From Deltaproteobacteria bacterium (GTDB taxonomy: Bacteria; Myxococcota_A; UBA9160; SMWR01): DNA of 49,892 bases. The stretch lies in the NCBI GenBank assembly GCA_019310965.1, contig JAFDDG010000021.1, positions 1 to 49,892 on the forward strand. Direction: 5' to 3'. Positions 7,411 to 19,821 of the stretch are shown in pieces (the first letter of the stretch is position 1; each line of letters starts with the position of its first letter). The position numbers were made by a program, and so were the translations under genes. The notes under the pieces were generated by a model. It ran no database searches, was not told the origin of the DNA, and saw only the letters and a list, made by a program, of their open reading frames with translations.

Positions 7411-7774
7411 AGACACCCGCGGGGACAAGATACAGACGGCCCTGCCGATGGACAGTGAATTCGACGGCGTGCTGCTGGCTGCTGGCCCCGTGCGCATCGA
7501 GGGCAGCTTGCGTGGCGAGGTGTTCGGCAGTGCGCTGCTCGAGATCGGGGCCGCAGCCGTGATCGAGGGGCCCATCGAGGCGCCGGAGATCTGGGTGGCG
7601 GGCCAGGTGACGGGTGATCTGGTGGCGAGTCGACGCCTCGAGCTCGCTGCGAGCGCACGGGTGGTCGGCCGCATCTCCACGCTGCGGCTCTCCGCGGCGG
7701 ACGGGGCCCAGGTCGACGGCAGCGCCTGCGTCGGTGAGCTTCGCAAAGCCGACGACGAGCCCGAGACGCCTTGA
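7403..7774 (+). CDS. Bactofilin (polymer-forming cytoskeletal protein)
   Basis: This 123-residue protein carries the DUF583/bactofilin beta-helix pattern: short turns such as GPVRIEGSLRGEVFGS, GAAAVIEGPIEAPEIWVAGQVTGDLVAS and LAASARVVGRIST. Bactofilins form nucleotide-independent filaments. In myxobacteria bactofilins are known to scaffold ParABS components, and the ATG here overlaps the parB stop, so a segregation or shape role is a reasonable inference. The N- and C-terminal tails are short and charged. Confidence 0.88.
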   Translation: MPEDTRGDKIQTALPMDSEFDGVLLAAGPVRIEGSLRGEVFGSALLEIGAAAVIEGPIEAPEIWVAGQVTGDLVASRRLELAASARVVGRISTLRLSAADGAQVDGSACVGELRKADDEPETP

Positions 7775-8013
7775 ACTTCCGCGTGGCTATGTAAGAATTC
7801 GCCCGCCCCGCGCGCGGCCGGGTCTCCCAGTGACGAGGCCAGCGCAACGCGACCGGTTGGGCAGCCGGGCCCCTGGCCCTGGCGTTCGCGCCGGTCCAAT
7901 ACACGCCACCGATCGGGCACACGAGCGACCGGGCGCGCCGCCACGCGGCCCGCGCGGAACGACCAAAGAGGACGACCCCCAATCGCAACGCCGCGCGGGG
8001 AGATGGAGAACAC
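7775..8013 (+). other. Leader region before the ATP synthase operon
   Basis: This 239-bp spacer has no convincing gene. A weak promoter-like TTGAAC (7771-7776) with TAAGAA (7792-7797) has only a 15-bp spacer. The TTG start of the b' gene is preceded by GGAG at 8005-8008. Confidence 0.3.
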
Positions 8014-8544
8014 TTGACGAAGCCCGGCCATCCGATCGCGCTGCCGCTGAGCGTCGGCGCACTCGCCATGCTCGGCCTCGCCGAAGACGCCGCGGCGGCC
8101 GGCGGCGAGCTCGTGCTGGTGCCCGACCCCGCGATGATGCTGGCGCTGATCGTGTTCTTTGTGCTGCTCGTCTTCCCGATGAATCGGCTCGTGTTTCGAC
8201 CGATCTTCGCGACCCTCGATGCGCGCGAAGAGCGCATTGCCGGCACCCGCGCTCGTGCCGAGAAGCTGGCGGCCGAGGCCGAGGCCACGCTGGCCCGCTA
8301 TGAGAGTTCCGTCCGCGCTGCCCGCGAGGAAGCGGACCAGGGCCGGAAGGCCGCGCGCGCCGAAGCCCGTGACGGTGCACAGCAGCAGGCCCGGGCCGCG
8401 CGCGCCGACGCCGAGGCCGAGCTCGCGCGCGCCGCCCGCGAGATCGCCACCGCACTCGAGAGCGCCCGGGGCTCGCTGCGCGGTGAGTCGGAAGCACTGG
8501 CCCGCGCCGCCGCCGCGACAGTGCTCGGGAGGCCACTCTCGTGA
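8014..8544 (+). CDS. F0F1 ATP synthase subunit b' (first b-type subunit)
   Basis: This is one of two peripheral-stalk subunits linking the Fo stator to F1. The start is TTG 8014 with GGAG 5 nt before it; an ATG at 8068 is an alternative. The 176-residue product has a transmembrane helix (about residues 43-57, LALIVFFVLLVFPMNRLVF) followed by a long, Ala/Arg/Glu-rich coiled coil. Residues 1-30 look like a cleavable export signal (LSVGALAMLGLAEDAAAAGG), as seen in b subunits of related bacteria. The next b gene overlaps its stop by 4 nt. Confidence 0.88.
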   Translation: MTKPGHPIALPLSVGALAMLGLAEDAAAAGGELVLVPDPAMMLALIVFFVLLVFPMNRLVFRPIFATLDAREERIAGTRARAEKLAAEAEATLARYESSVRAAREEADQGRKAARAEARDGAQQQARAARADAEAELARAAREIATALESARGSLRGESEALARAAAATVLGRPLS

Positions 8545-9101
8545 GCCGTCTGCTGGCACTCGGCATCGTGCTCGCACCGTCCGCGGCATGGGCTGCCGAC
8601 GATGCGGGAGGCGGCAGCGACCTGCTGGTGCGCGTGATCAACGTCGCGATCCTGCTGGGCGTGCTCTGGCTGGTGGCCCGCAAGCCCATCCAGGCCTTCT
8701 TCGCGGCCCGCCGCGACGAGATCGCCGGCGAGGTCACGGCCGCCGCCGAGCTCTGCAAAGAAGCTGAAGAGCGCAACTCGCGCTTCCAGCGCAAGCTCGC
8801 TGATCTCGACACGGAGCTCGATGAGATCCGCCGCGGCTCGCAGGACCGCGCCCAGGCGGAGAAGCAACGCATCCTGGAGGAAGCGCGCGCGGCTGCCGAG
8901 CGCATTCGCAGCGACGCGCGCGCCGCCGTCGATCAGGAGCTGCGCCGCGCCCGCAACGAGCTGCGCAAGGAAGCTTCGGATCTTTCGGTACAGCTGGCCG
9001 CCGAGCTGCTTCGCAATCAGGTCAGTGACGCGGACCGCGACCGGCTGATGGACGAGTTCATCTCCGAGGTCGAACAACCCGGCAGCGGTTCCGGGAGCTA
9101 G
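8541..9101 (+). CDS. atpF: F0F1 ATP synthase subunit b
   Basis: This is the second peripheral-stalk subunit, 186 residues, GTG start overlapping the previous gene. It has a signal-peptide-like N-terminus (LLALGIVLAPSAAWAADD), then a membrane helix (LLVRVINVAILLGVLWLVARKPI), then a heptad-rich charged coil ending in VQLAAELLRNQVSDADRDRLMDEFI, the delta-binding end. Together with the preceding b'-type subunit it would form a heterodimeric stator stalk. Which copy is b and which b' is inferred from order only. Confidence 0.9.
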   Translation: MSRLLALGIVLAPSAAWAADDAGGGSDLLVRVINVAILLGVLWLVARKPIQAFFAARRDEIAGEVTAAAELCKEAEERNSRFQRKLADLDTELDEIRRGSQDRAQAEKQRILEEARAAAERIRSDARAAVDQELRRARNELRKEASDLSVQLAAELLRNQVSDADRDRLMDEFISEVEQPGSGSGS

Positions 9102-9109
9102 GCGAAGCC

Positions 9110-9652
9110 ATGCAGTCGAGCGGCGCCGCACGGCGCTACGCCAAGGCATTGTTCTCGTTGGCCCAAGAAGAGGGCCGCGCCGACTCCGTGCGCGGCGAGC
9201 TCGAGGCCCTGGACGGGCTCTTCGCAGAGCACGCGGAGTTCCGCGATGCGATCTTCCAGCCGTTGCACCCCGGTGCCGAGCGCCGTGCGGCGCTGGTCGC
9301 CGTCTGCGACCGGCTCGAGATCGCCGGCTCTGTGCGCAACTTCTGCGCATTTCTCGTCGACCAGCGTCGTGTGATCGATTTCCGCGCCATCCGCGCGGCG
9401 TTCGACGAGTTCGCCGATGAGGCGGCGGGCCGAACCCGCGCGCAGATCGTGTCGGCGAGCCCGCTGGGCGGCGCGCAACGCGACCGCCTGCGCGCCGCAC
9501 TCTCCGCGCGCACCGGCCAGCAGGTCGAGCTCGACGAGAGGGTCGACCCGGATCTCTTGGGCGGGGCCATCGCCTCCGTGGGCGGCCTCGTCTTCGATGG
9601 AAGTCTCCGCACGCAGCTGCAGCAGCTGCGCACCAGTCTGACGAAGGGATAG
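9110..9652 (+). CDS. atpH: F0F1 ATP synthase subunit delta
   Basis: This stator subunit joins the b stalk to the top of F1. The 180-residue product begins GAARRYAKALFSLAQEEG, the usual OSCP/delta N-terminal helix. It ends with the conserved DPDLLGGAIASVGGLVFDGSLRTQLQQLR. The ATG lies 8 nt after atpF and atpA begins 6 nt after its stop, consistent with one transcript. Confidence 0.95.
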   Translation: MQSSGAARRYAKALFSLAQEEGRADSVRGELEALDGLFAEHAEFRDAIFQPLHPGAERRAALVAVCDRLEIAGSVRNFCAFLVDQRRVIDFRAIRAAFDEFADEAAGRTRAQIVSASPLGGAQRDRLRAALSARTGQQVELDERVDPDLLGGAIASVGGLVFDGSLRTQLQQLRTSLTKG

Positions 9653-9658
9653 CGAGCG

Positions 9659-13594
<3,936 letters not shown>

Positions 13595-13640
13595 CTCGAG
13601 ACTCGCCTGCGCACCGCGCAGCGAACCGAAGGTGAGCGAA

Positions 13641-14045
13641 GTGATTGAGTTGGTCATCGTGACGCCGCAGGGCGAGGCTTTCCGCGGCGATGTCGAGAGC
13701 GTCGTGCTGCCGGGCAGCGAAGGCGACTTCGGTGTCCTCGAGGGACACGAGCGCTTTCTCTGCCCGCTGCGCACCGGCGAGCTCGAGATCAAATCGAGCG
13801 CCGGCAGCCAGTTCGCCTCGATCGGCAGCGGCTTCGCCGACGTGAGCAGCGGCGAGGCGGCGGTGTTGGTCGAATCCTGCGAGATCGCGGGCGACATCGA
13901 CGTCACTCGCGCCGAGGCGGCCCGTGACCGCGCACAGCAGGGGTTCGCGAATGCGAGCTCCGCCGAAGACACGGCCGATCAGGGCGAGCATGCCGCGGCG
14001 CTGGCCCGCGCGGAAAACCGCCTCGCGATCGCCGAGAAGCGCTGA
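13641..14045 (+). CDS. atpC: F0F1 ATP synthase subunit epsilon
   Basis: This rotor subunit can inhibit ATP hydrolysis. The start is GTG 13641, chosen because AAGGTGAG (13629-13636) is a good ribosome-binding site; GTG 13632 would add three residues. The 134-residue product has the N-terminal beta sandwich (IVTPQGEAFRGDVESVVLPGSEGDFGVLEGHERF) and a C-terminal helical hairpin rich in Ala and Arg (about 90-134). It closes this operon. Genes for the a and c subunits are not in the window. Confidence 0.93.
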   Translation: MIELVIVTPQGEAFRGDVESVVLPGSEGDFGVLEGHERFLCPLRTGELEIKSSAGSQFASIGSGFADVSSGEAAVLVESCEIAGDIDVTRAEAARDRAQQGFANASSAEDTADQGEHAAALARAENRLAIAEKR

Positions 14046-14064
14046 CGCGCAGGGAGGCCGTAGT

Positions 14065-15387
14065 GTGAGGCAGATGCTTTCGGCGGCGCTTCTCGCCGCT
14101 CTCGTTCTGACCGGTTGCTCCGGGGACACAGCCGTCGCCCCGCCGGGGCCCTTTACGTTGGCGGTCATTCCCGACACGCAGAATTACGTCGATTACTCAC
14201 ATCAGAAAGCCGCGGGTTTTGCGCTCGACGCCAGCGAGCTCTTCATCGCGCAGATGCGCGACGTTGCCCGGCGCGCAGTAGGCAATGGCGGCGACGTCGT
14301 ATTTCTGGCTTCCGTCGGCGATGTCTGGCAGCACCAGACCGAGCCCATCGACCCCGAGCACGCCGCGCGCGGCTTCGAGGCGATCGACAATCCGGTCTTC
14401 GCCAGCGAGCTCAAGGTCGGCGACGAGGCGAAGACGGTCGAGATTCCGAAGGCCATCGAGGGCTACGAGATCATCGCGGCCGCGGGGCTGCCCTTCGGCG
14501 TGGCGCCGGGCAACCACGATTACGACGCGATGTGGAGCGCCGCCGGCTTTCCGCCGGACTTCGCCAAGCTGCAGAACGACCGGGCCTCGCTTCGCATGGT
14601 TCCCGAAGACATCGGCATGTTCCACATCGGCGGGCTCGACAACTTCCGCTCGGCCTTCGGCGCCGACACGGCCTTCTTCGAGGACAAGGCCTGGTACGTC
14701 GACCACTATGCCGGCGGTGCGAATAGCGCGCAGACCTTCGAGGCCGGCGGCTACGATTTTCTCCACATCGCGCTGCAGATGCAGGCGCCGGACGAAGTGC
14801 TCGAATGGCTGCGCGGCGTGCTCGCGAAACATCCGGGCAAGCCGACCATCATCAGCACGCACGACTACCTGAGCACGCAGGGCGAGCGCCATCCGAATCC
14901 GATCGTCGACCTCGAACGCCTCGACCCCGATCACCACAACAGCGCCGAGGAGCTCTGGACGAAGCTGATCAGCCAGCACGACCAGATATTCCTGGTGCTG
15001 TGCGGTCATCAGCACGGCCAGGGCCGCCGCGTCGATGAGAACGTGCACGGTCACGACGTGCACCAGATCCTCGCCGACTACCAGGACCGCGGGCAGGTCG
15101 CCGTCGATGCGGGCCAGCCGCCGGGGCACTTCGACCGGCCCGTGGCCATCGGCGACGGCTGGTACCGACTGATGACCTTCGACCTCGCGGCCGACGTGCC
15201 GCGCGTGAAAGTCACCACCTACTCGAGTCACTACCAGACGAACTCTCGATTCATGGCGACCTACGCGGAGTGGTACAAGGCCCACGAGCGGCCCGAGGCC
15301 AGCGACGCCGAGTTCCACGCGAGCGACGACTTCGAGCTGGTACTCGACGACTTCCGCGAACGCTTCGGCGATCCGGGCGGCGACTGA
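14065..15387 (+). CDS. Calcineurin-like metallophosphoesterase lipoprotein
   Basis: This is a predicted periplasmic, lipid-anchored phosphoesterase. GTG 14065 is preferred over ATG 14074 because AGGGAGG at 14051-14057 is correctly spaced. The 440-residue product begins with a signal peptide and lipobox LTGC (Cys18). Metal-binding motifs appear in order: IPDTQNYVD, ASVGDVWQH, APGNHDYD, ISTHDYLS and CGHQHGQ. The second block carries the usual GD and the third GNHD, so the di-metal site looks intact. It begins 19 nt after atpC and may be read through from the ATPase operon. The substrate cannot be told. Confidence 0.85.
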   Translation: MRQMLSAALLAALVLTGCSGDTAVAPPGPFTLAVIPDTQNYVDYSHQKAAGFALDASELFIAQMRDVARRAVGNGGDVVFLASVGDVWQHQTEPIDPEHAARGFEAIDNPVFASELKVGDEAKTVEIPKAIEGYEIIAAAGLPFGVAPGNHDYDAMWSAAGFPPDFAKLQNDRASLRMVPEDIGMFHIGGLDNFRSAFGADTAFFEDKAWYVDHYAGGANSAQTFEAGGYDFLHIALQMQAPDEVLEWLRGVLAKHPGKPTIISTHDYLSTQGERHPNPIVDLERLDPDHHNSAEELWTKLISQHDQIFLVLCGHQHGQGRRVDENVHGHDVHQILADYQDRGQVAVDAGQPPGHFDRPVAIGDGWYRLMTFDLAADVPRVKVTTYSSHYQTNSRFMATYAEWYKAHERPEASDAEFHASDDFELVLDDFRERFGDPGGD

Positions 15388-15426
15388 CCGCCGCCGGTCC
15401 CGCGGCCTCGTCGAGAATCTCCCGGT

Positions 15427-18400
15427 TCATCGACCGAGCTGCCTGCCCGGGCTCACGGATGCAGTGGGTTCGTGCCGCCGGCGCTGCCTCAGTCTCGCCC
15501 GGAGGCGTCCGGCGCGCTCCTCGGCAACGGCTAGAACGGAGTAGCTGAGCGGAATCACGAAGAGCGTTCCGATCATCGCGAAGAGCAGCCCGAAGGCGAT
15601 CGACGCTGCGAACGGGCCGTAGCTCTTCGACGAGCCCTGGATGCCGAGCGCCATCGGCAGCAGCGCCACGACCGTCGTCATGGTGGTGAGGACCACCGGG
15701 CGCAGGCGTTGGGCGCCGGCCTGCGCCACGGCTTCGAGCATCGGCACACCGTCGCGACGCCCGCGGTTGATGAAATCCACCAGCACCAGGGCGTCGTTCA
15801 CCACCACGCCGGTCAGGCCCACCGATGCGTAGAGCAGGTTGAAACTCACGTTGTATCCGAAGACGCCCACGCCGAAGACGATGCCCGCGAATCCCAGCGG
15901 CACCGAGGTCAGCACGATGAAGGGCTGCGAGTAGCTGCGGAAGAGCGCCGCCAGGATCATGTAGATCAGCAGCAGCGCGACCGGAAAGGCGGCCACGGTG
16001 TTGGCGATGGCCTCGTTCGATTCCTGATATTCGCCGCCGTAGATGAGATTGACTTGCGGAAAGCGTTGGCGGATGTCGGCGAAGCGCGCCTGCAGGTCGC
16101 GGTTCACCGACAATGACGTGGCCAGGTCGTCGTCCACATCCGCGAAGACCGTGACCGCGCGCTTGCCATCCACCCTCCGGTAGGCGAGGTAGCCGCGGGT
16201 GATGTCGAGATCGGCCACGTCGGCGAGACGCACCAGCTGTCCGTTCGTGCCGCGCACCCCGACCTCGAGTAGATCCAGGATGCGGTCGCGCTGGCCCGGC
16301 TCGAGCAGCACGCGAATATCGTCGTCCTCGACGGCCGAGGGAGAGCGGAAGCTCGAGGTCACCGCGCCGTCGTTGGCGCCGCGCAGGGCGCGGGCGAGGT
16401 CTTCGAAGGTCAGGCCGTACTGCCCTGCCCGCTCCTCGTCGATCTTCAGACGGATCTCGCGCGGCCCTTCCTTCAGATTGTCGTCGATCGCCGACACGCC
16501 GGGGATCGTGGCGAGATACACCATCAGCTCGTCGGCAATCGACCGGTTGATGGCGAAGTCCTCGCTCTGGATGCGCACCTCCACGGGCCGTCCCACCGGG
16601 GGCCCATAGGGCTCGGGCTCGACCCGCAGCGCGACGACCCCTTCCGGGTTCTCGGCTGCGAAAGCCTTCATGTCGTCTCTCACCCGCTGCAACACATCTT
16701 GCGGTCGCAGCTGGTTGGCCTCGGTCTGGGTCACGGCAACGGCAATCAGCGCCAGGTTCGGCGCCAGGATGCGGTCGAAGTTGAGGTCGACCGAGAGCCC
16801 GACCACGGTGTTGAAGTCCCGGATGTCGCTGCTCGGCATCGCTGCGAGTCGGGCCTCGATCTGGCTCGCCAGCGCGGAGGTCTGCTGGAGGCTGTAGTCC
16901 GGCGGTGACTCGAGGCTGATGTTGAAAGACAGGTACTCGCCGGGAAAGAGCTCGACCGGCAGGCGCTGCGCGCCGGCGAATGCGGCGAGCATCGACGAGA
17001 GGGTGAGAACGCCGAAGGCGAAGCGGTGCGTGATGACGGGCGCGAGCGCGATCCGGTAGCCCGCACGCAGCCGATCGAAGCCGCGATCCATCCGGTAGCG
17101 CAGCCCCTGGAAGAAGGCGACGCCGCGGCGCCAGCCGCGGGCATCGTCAGCTGCCCGCTTCGCCGCGCTGCGGCTGCCGAAATCCAGGTAGTGTGCCGGC
17201 AGGATCACCAGGCACTCGAAGAGCGACGCCAGTAGGCACACCACCACGCACTTGGGCAGCACCGCAACGAACTTGCCGGCCGTGCCCTCGACGAGGAGCA
17301 GCGGCAGAAAGGCCGCCACCGTTGTCGTCACCGCGGCCGTGACCGGCCACAGCACCTCGTTGGCGCCGTTCACGACGGCCTGCCGCAGCTCGTCGCCCGC
17401 CTCGATCCTGCGGTAGATGTTCTCGAGCACGATGATCGCGTCGTCCACCAGCATGCCGGAGACCAGCAACATGCCGATCAACGTGGTCGCGTTGATCGAG
17501 ATGTCGAGCAGCGGGAAGAAGAGGATTGCCGTGAGGAAGCTGAACGGAATTGCGATGATCGTGAGCAGCGAGTTGCGGAAGCCGATCGTGAACCACAGCA
17601 GCGCCAGCACCAGCAGCATGCCGGTCGCCAGGTTATTGAGGAGCACGGCGATCCGCGGCGTTACGAAATCGGCGCTGTCGAGGGTGGTGCCGATCGTGAT
17701 GCCCGCGGGCAACAGCGGTGCGAATTTCTCGACAAATGCGCTCACGCTGTCGCTCAGCTCGCGCACGTCGGTCTCGTCCTTCTTTGCGATCGAGATGACG
17801 ACCGCGGGCCTTCCCTGGTAGCGCGTAATGAAGATGGGTTTCTCGAGACCGCGCTCCACCCGGGCGACGTCGCGCAGGCGCACGCGCGTCCCCGGGCCCT
17901 CGTCGCGCACGATCGTGTCGAGGATGTCCACGATCGAGGTGTAGTCGCCGGTGGCGCGCAGCGTGGCTTCGCCGGCCTCGTCCTGGAACGTGCCCGCGGA
18001 AAGGTTCTGGTTCTGGCGCCGCAGGCGTTCGGCAATGTCGTCGACCGTGAGGCCGTAGAGTGCGGCGCGATCTCGGTCGACCAGCACGCGCACCTCGCGC
18101 TCCTGCTCTGCTCGGACTTCGACCCTCGAAACGCCCGGCAGCTCGCGCAGGCGTGACAGCGCCTCACGGGCCACGTCGCGCACAGCCAATGCACCGACAC
18201 CGCCGACGTCGCTGAAGACGACGAAGATCACCTTTCTGAATTCGGTGGTAATGATCTCGCGGAGAATCGGCTCGTCCGCCTCCAGGGGGAGGTCCTGCGC
18301 CTGCTCGAGCGCGCCGCGCACGTCGTTGATGGCGCTCTCGTAATCGATCGTGTCGAGGGTCTCGTCGAAGTCCACGTTGATGACCGAGATGTTCGACTGC

Positions 18401-18651
18401 GACGCCGAACGGATCTCGTCGATGTTGCCGACGCTGAGCAGCTCTTCCTCGAGCTTTGCGGTGAGCAGCCGCTCCACTTCGTCGGCCGAAGCTCCGTTCC
18501 AGCGCGTGGTGATCACCGCTTCGTTCAGTGTGACGTCGTGGTAGTACTCGACCTCGGTGAGCTTGAGTGCGTTCCAGCCGCCCACCATGCAGACGACGAA
18601 GAGCACGTTCACCAGCACCGTCTGGCGAACGCTGAACTCCGGGAGCGTCAC
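15427..18651 (-). CDS. RND family efflux transporter permease (HAE1-like)
   Basis: This is a proton-driven inner-membrane pump, 1074 residues from GTG 18651, which overlaps the adaptor stop by 4 nt. The frame continues upstream only as a shadow of the adaptor gene. Features include an N-terminal membrane helix (VLVNVLFVVCMVGGWNAL) and two large periplasmic loops. The TM4 motif GMLVDDAIIVLENIYRR contains the twin-Asp proton relay, and the second half has GVVVNDALVLVDFINRGRRDG. It is co-transcribed with the adaptor as a tripartite system; no outer-membrane channel gene is adjacent. Drug, metal or lipid substrates cannot be separated. Confidence 0.92.
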   Translation of the reverse strand: MTLPEFSVRQTVLVNVLFVVCMVGGWNALKLTEVEYYHDVTLNEAVITTRWNGASADEVERLLTAKLEEELLSVGNIDEIRSASQSNISVINVDFDETLDTIDYESAINDVRGALEQAQDLPLEADEPILREIITTEFRKVIFVVFSDVGGVGALAVRDVAREALSRLRELPGVSRVEVRAEQEREVRVLVDRDRAALYGLTVDDIAERLRRQNQNLSAGTFQDEAGEATLRATGDYTSIVDILDTIVRDEGPGTRVRLRDVARVERGLEKPIFITRYQGRPAVVISIAKKDETDVRELSDSVSAFVEKFAPLLPAGITIGTTLDSADFVTPRIAVLLNNLATGMLLVLALLWFTIGFRNSLLTIIAIPFSFLTAILFFPLLDISINATTLIGMLLVSGMLVDDAIIVLENIYRRIEAGDELRQAVVNGANEVLWPVTAAVTTTVAAFLPLLLVEGTAGKFVAVLPKCVVVCLLASLFECLVILPAHYLDFGSRSAAKRAADDARGWRRGVAFFQGLRYRMDRGFDRLRAGYRIALAPVITHRFAFGVLTLSSMLAAFAGAQRLPVELFPGEYLSFNISLESPPDYSLQQTSALASQIEARLAAMPSSDIRDFNTVVGLSVDLNFDRILAPNLALIAVAVTQTEANQLRPQDVLQRVRDDMKAFAAENPEGVVALRVEPEPYGPPVGRPVEVRIQSEDFAINRSIADELMVYLATIPGVSAIDDNLKEGPREIRLKIDEERAGQYGLTFEDLARALRGANDGAVTSSFRSPSAVEDDDIRVLLEPGQRDRILDLLEVGVRGTNGQLVRLADVADLDITRGYLAYRRVDGKRAVTVFADVDDDLATSLSVNRDLQARFADIRQRFPQVNLIYGGEYQESNEAIANTVAAFPVALLLIYMILAALFRSYSQPFIVLTSVPLGFAGIVFGVGVFGYNVSFNLLYASVGLTGVVVNDALVLVDFINRGRRDGVPMLEAVAQAGAQRLRPVVLTTMTTVVALLPMALGIQGSSKSYGPFAASIAFGLLFAMIGTLFVIPLSYSVLAVAEERAGRLRARLRQRRRHEPTASVSPGRQLGR

Positions 18652-19757
18652 GGCAGCAGCACGCGCATGCCGTCGCGCAGCTGCGACACCGCCGTCACGA
18701 CCACGCGCGCGTCGTCTTCGAGCCCACTTCGCACCTCGACCTGATCCGGACGAAACGGGACCGGCCGCGTCGCCACGCGCACCCGCCTCACGGTTTCCGC
18801 ACCCTCGAGCACGAACACATAGTCGAGCTCGAACTCGCGCACGACAGCTCGCGCGGGGATGCGCAAGGATGGCTCGTTGCCGACGCTGAGCGCGACGTGC
18901 GCGAGCATGCCCGGCAGCAGCCTGCCGTCCGGGTTTGCGAGCTCCACCACGATGGGATAGCGCTGCGTTTCCTGCTGAGGTGCGCGGCCGACGCGCACCA
19001 CGCGGCCTGCCACGGCTTCGCTGCCGAGTGCGTCGATTCGCACCTGGGCTGCGTCGCCGACCTTCACCGCGCCGACCTGACGATCGCTCACGGGAACGCT
19101 CACCTCGACGCTGGAAACGTCGAGCACTTCGGCAATGGGCGTTCCTGGCTGCACGTAGGCGCCCGGGTCGAGGTCGAGAGAATTCACCAGTCCGTCGAAG
19201 GGCGCCGTGATGCGGGTGTGCCCCAAGCGCGTGCGCGCCTCCAGCACCGCCGCCCAGGCGCGCCGCTCCTCGGCGACGGCGCGGTCCAGCTCCGCCGCGC
19301 TGGCGATCGAGCGCTGGCCGAGGTTCTCCTGGCGCTTGCGCTCGGCCTGGGCCAGTCGATGCGAGGCCTCCGCACGAATCAGATCGGCCTGGGGCAGCGC
19401 CGGGTCGAGGCGCACCAGGACGGCACCCGCCTGCAGCGGAGCGTGCTCGGCGGCGGGCACCTCGACGATGCGGCCCGCGAGCTCGGCCGCCACCCAGGTC
19501 GCGCGCACGGGCTCGAGCACGCCGGCCAGCTCCACCACGTCTGCCGCCGGAGCGCGGCGGACGGTCATCACCGATACCTGCAGCGTCGGCGCGCCGGCCG
19601 TGGGCCCGGCGTCGTGGCTCTCGGCCAGCCGGGCGTCTCGCTCGCGCGCCTTCGTGGCCGCGTCGGAGGTGAGGATTCCCCACAGAGCCAGCAGCGCGAC
19701 GCCGCCCGCGATGCAGAGAACGACCAGCGGGGTGCGCTGCGGCTTGGGCCAACTCAC
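18648..19757 (-). CDS. RND efflux periplasmic adaptor subunit (HlyD/AcrA type)
   Basis: This membrane fusion protein bridges the RND pump to an outer-membrane channel. The start is taken as GTG 19757 (GTG 19772 also possible), just before the membrane segment PLVVLCIAGGVALLALWGIL. It has about 369 residues. The lipoyl-like half-motifs GRIVEVPAAEHAPLQAGAVLVRLDP and ITAPFDGLVNSLDLDPGAYVQPG flank a helical hairpin rich in Ala, Arg and Glu. A beta-barrel domain with VSVPVSDRQVGAVKVGD follows. It precedes and overlaps the pump gene. Confidence 0.88.
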   Translation of the reverse strand: MSWPKPQRTPLVVLCIAGGVALLALWGILTSDAATKARERDARLAESHDAGPTAGAPTLQVSVMTVRRAPAADVVELAGVLEPVRATWVAAELAGRIVEVPAAEHAPLQAGAVLVRLDPALPQADLIRAEASHRLAQAERKRQENLGQRSIASAAELDRAVAEERRAWAAVLEARTRLGHTRITAPFDGLVNSLDLDPGAYVQPGTPIAEVLDVSSVEVSVPVSDRQVGAVKVGDAAQVRIDALGSEAVAGRVVRVGRAPQQETQRYPIVVELANPDGRLLPGMLAHVALSVGNEPSLRIPARAVVREFELDYVFVLEGAETVRRVRVATRPVPFRPDQVEVRSGLEDDARVVVTAVSQLRDGMRVLLP

Positions 19758-19821
19758 CCGCGGACTATGCACGATTCGCCGCAGCCGAGCGAGCCGCCGC
19801 TGGCCGGCGCGCGACCGTTCT

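Noticed and set aside
6415-8589. 724-codon open frame on the minus strand across parB, the bactofilin and the ATPase b' gene
   Set aside because: It is antisense to well-identified genes, low in recognisable motifs, and typical of GC-rich shadow frames.
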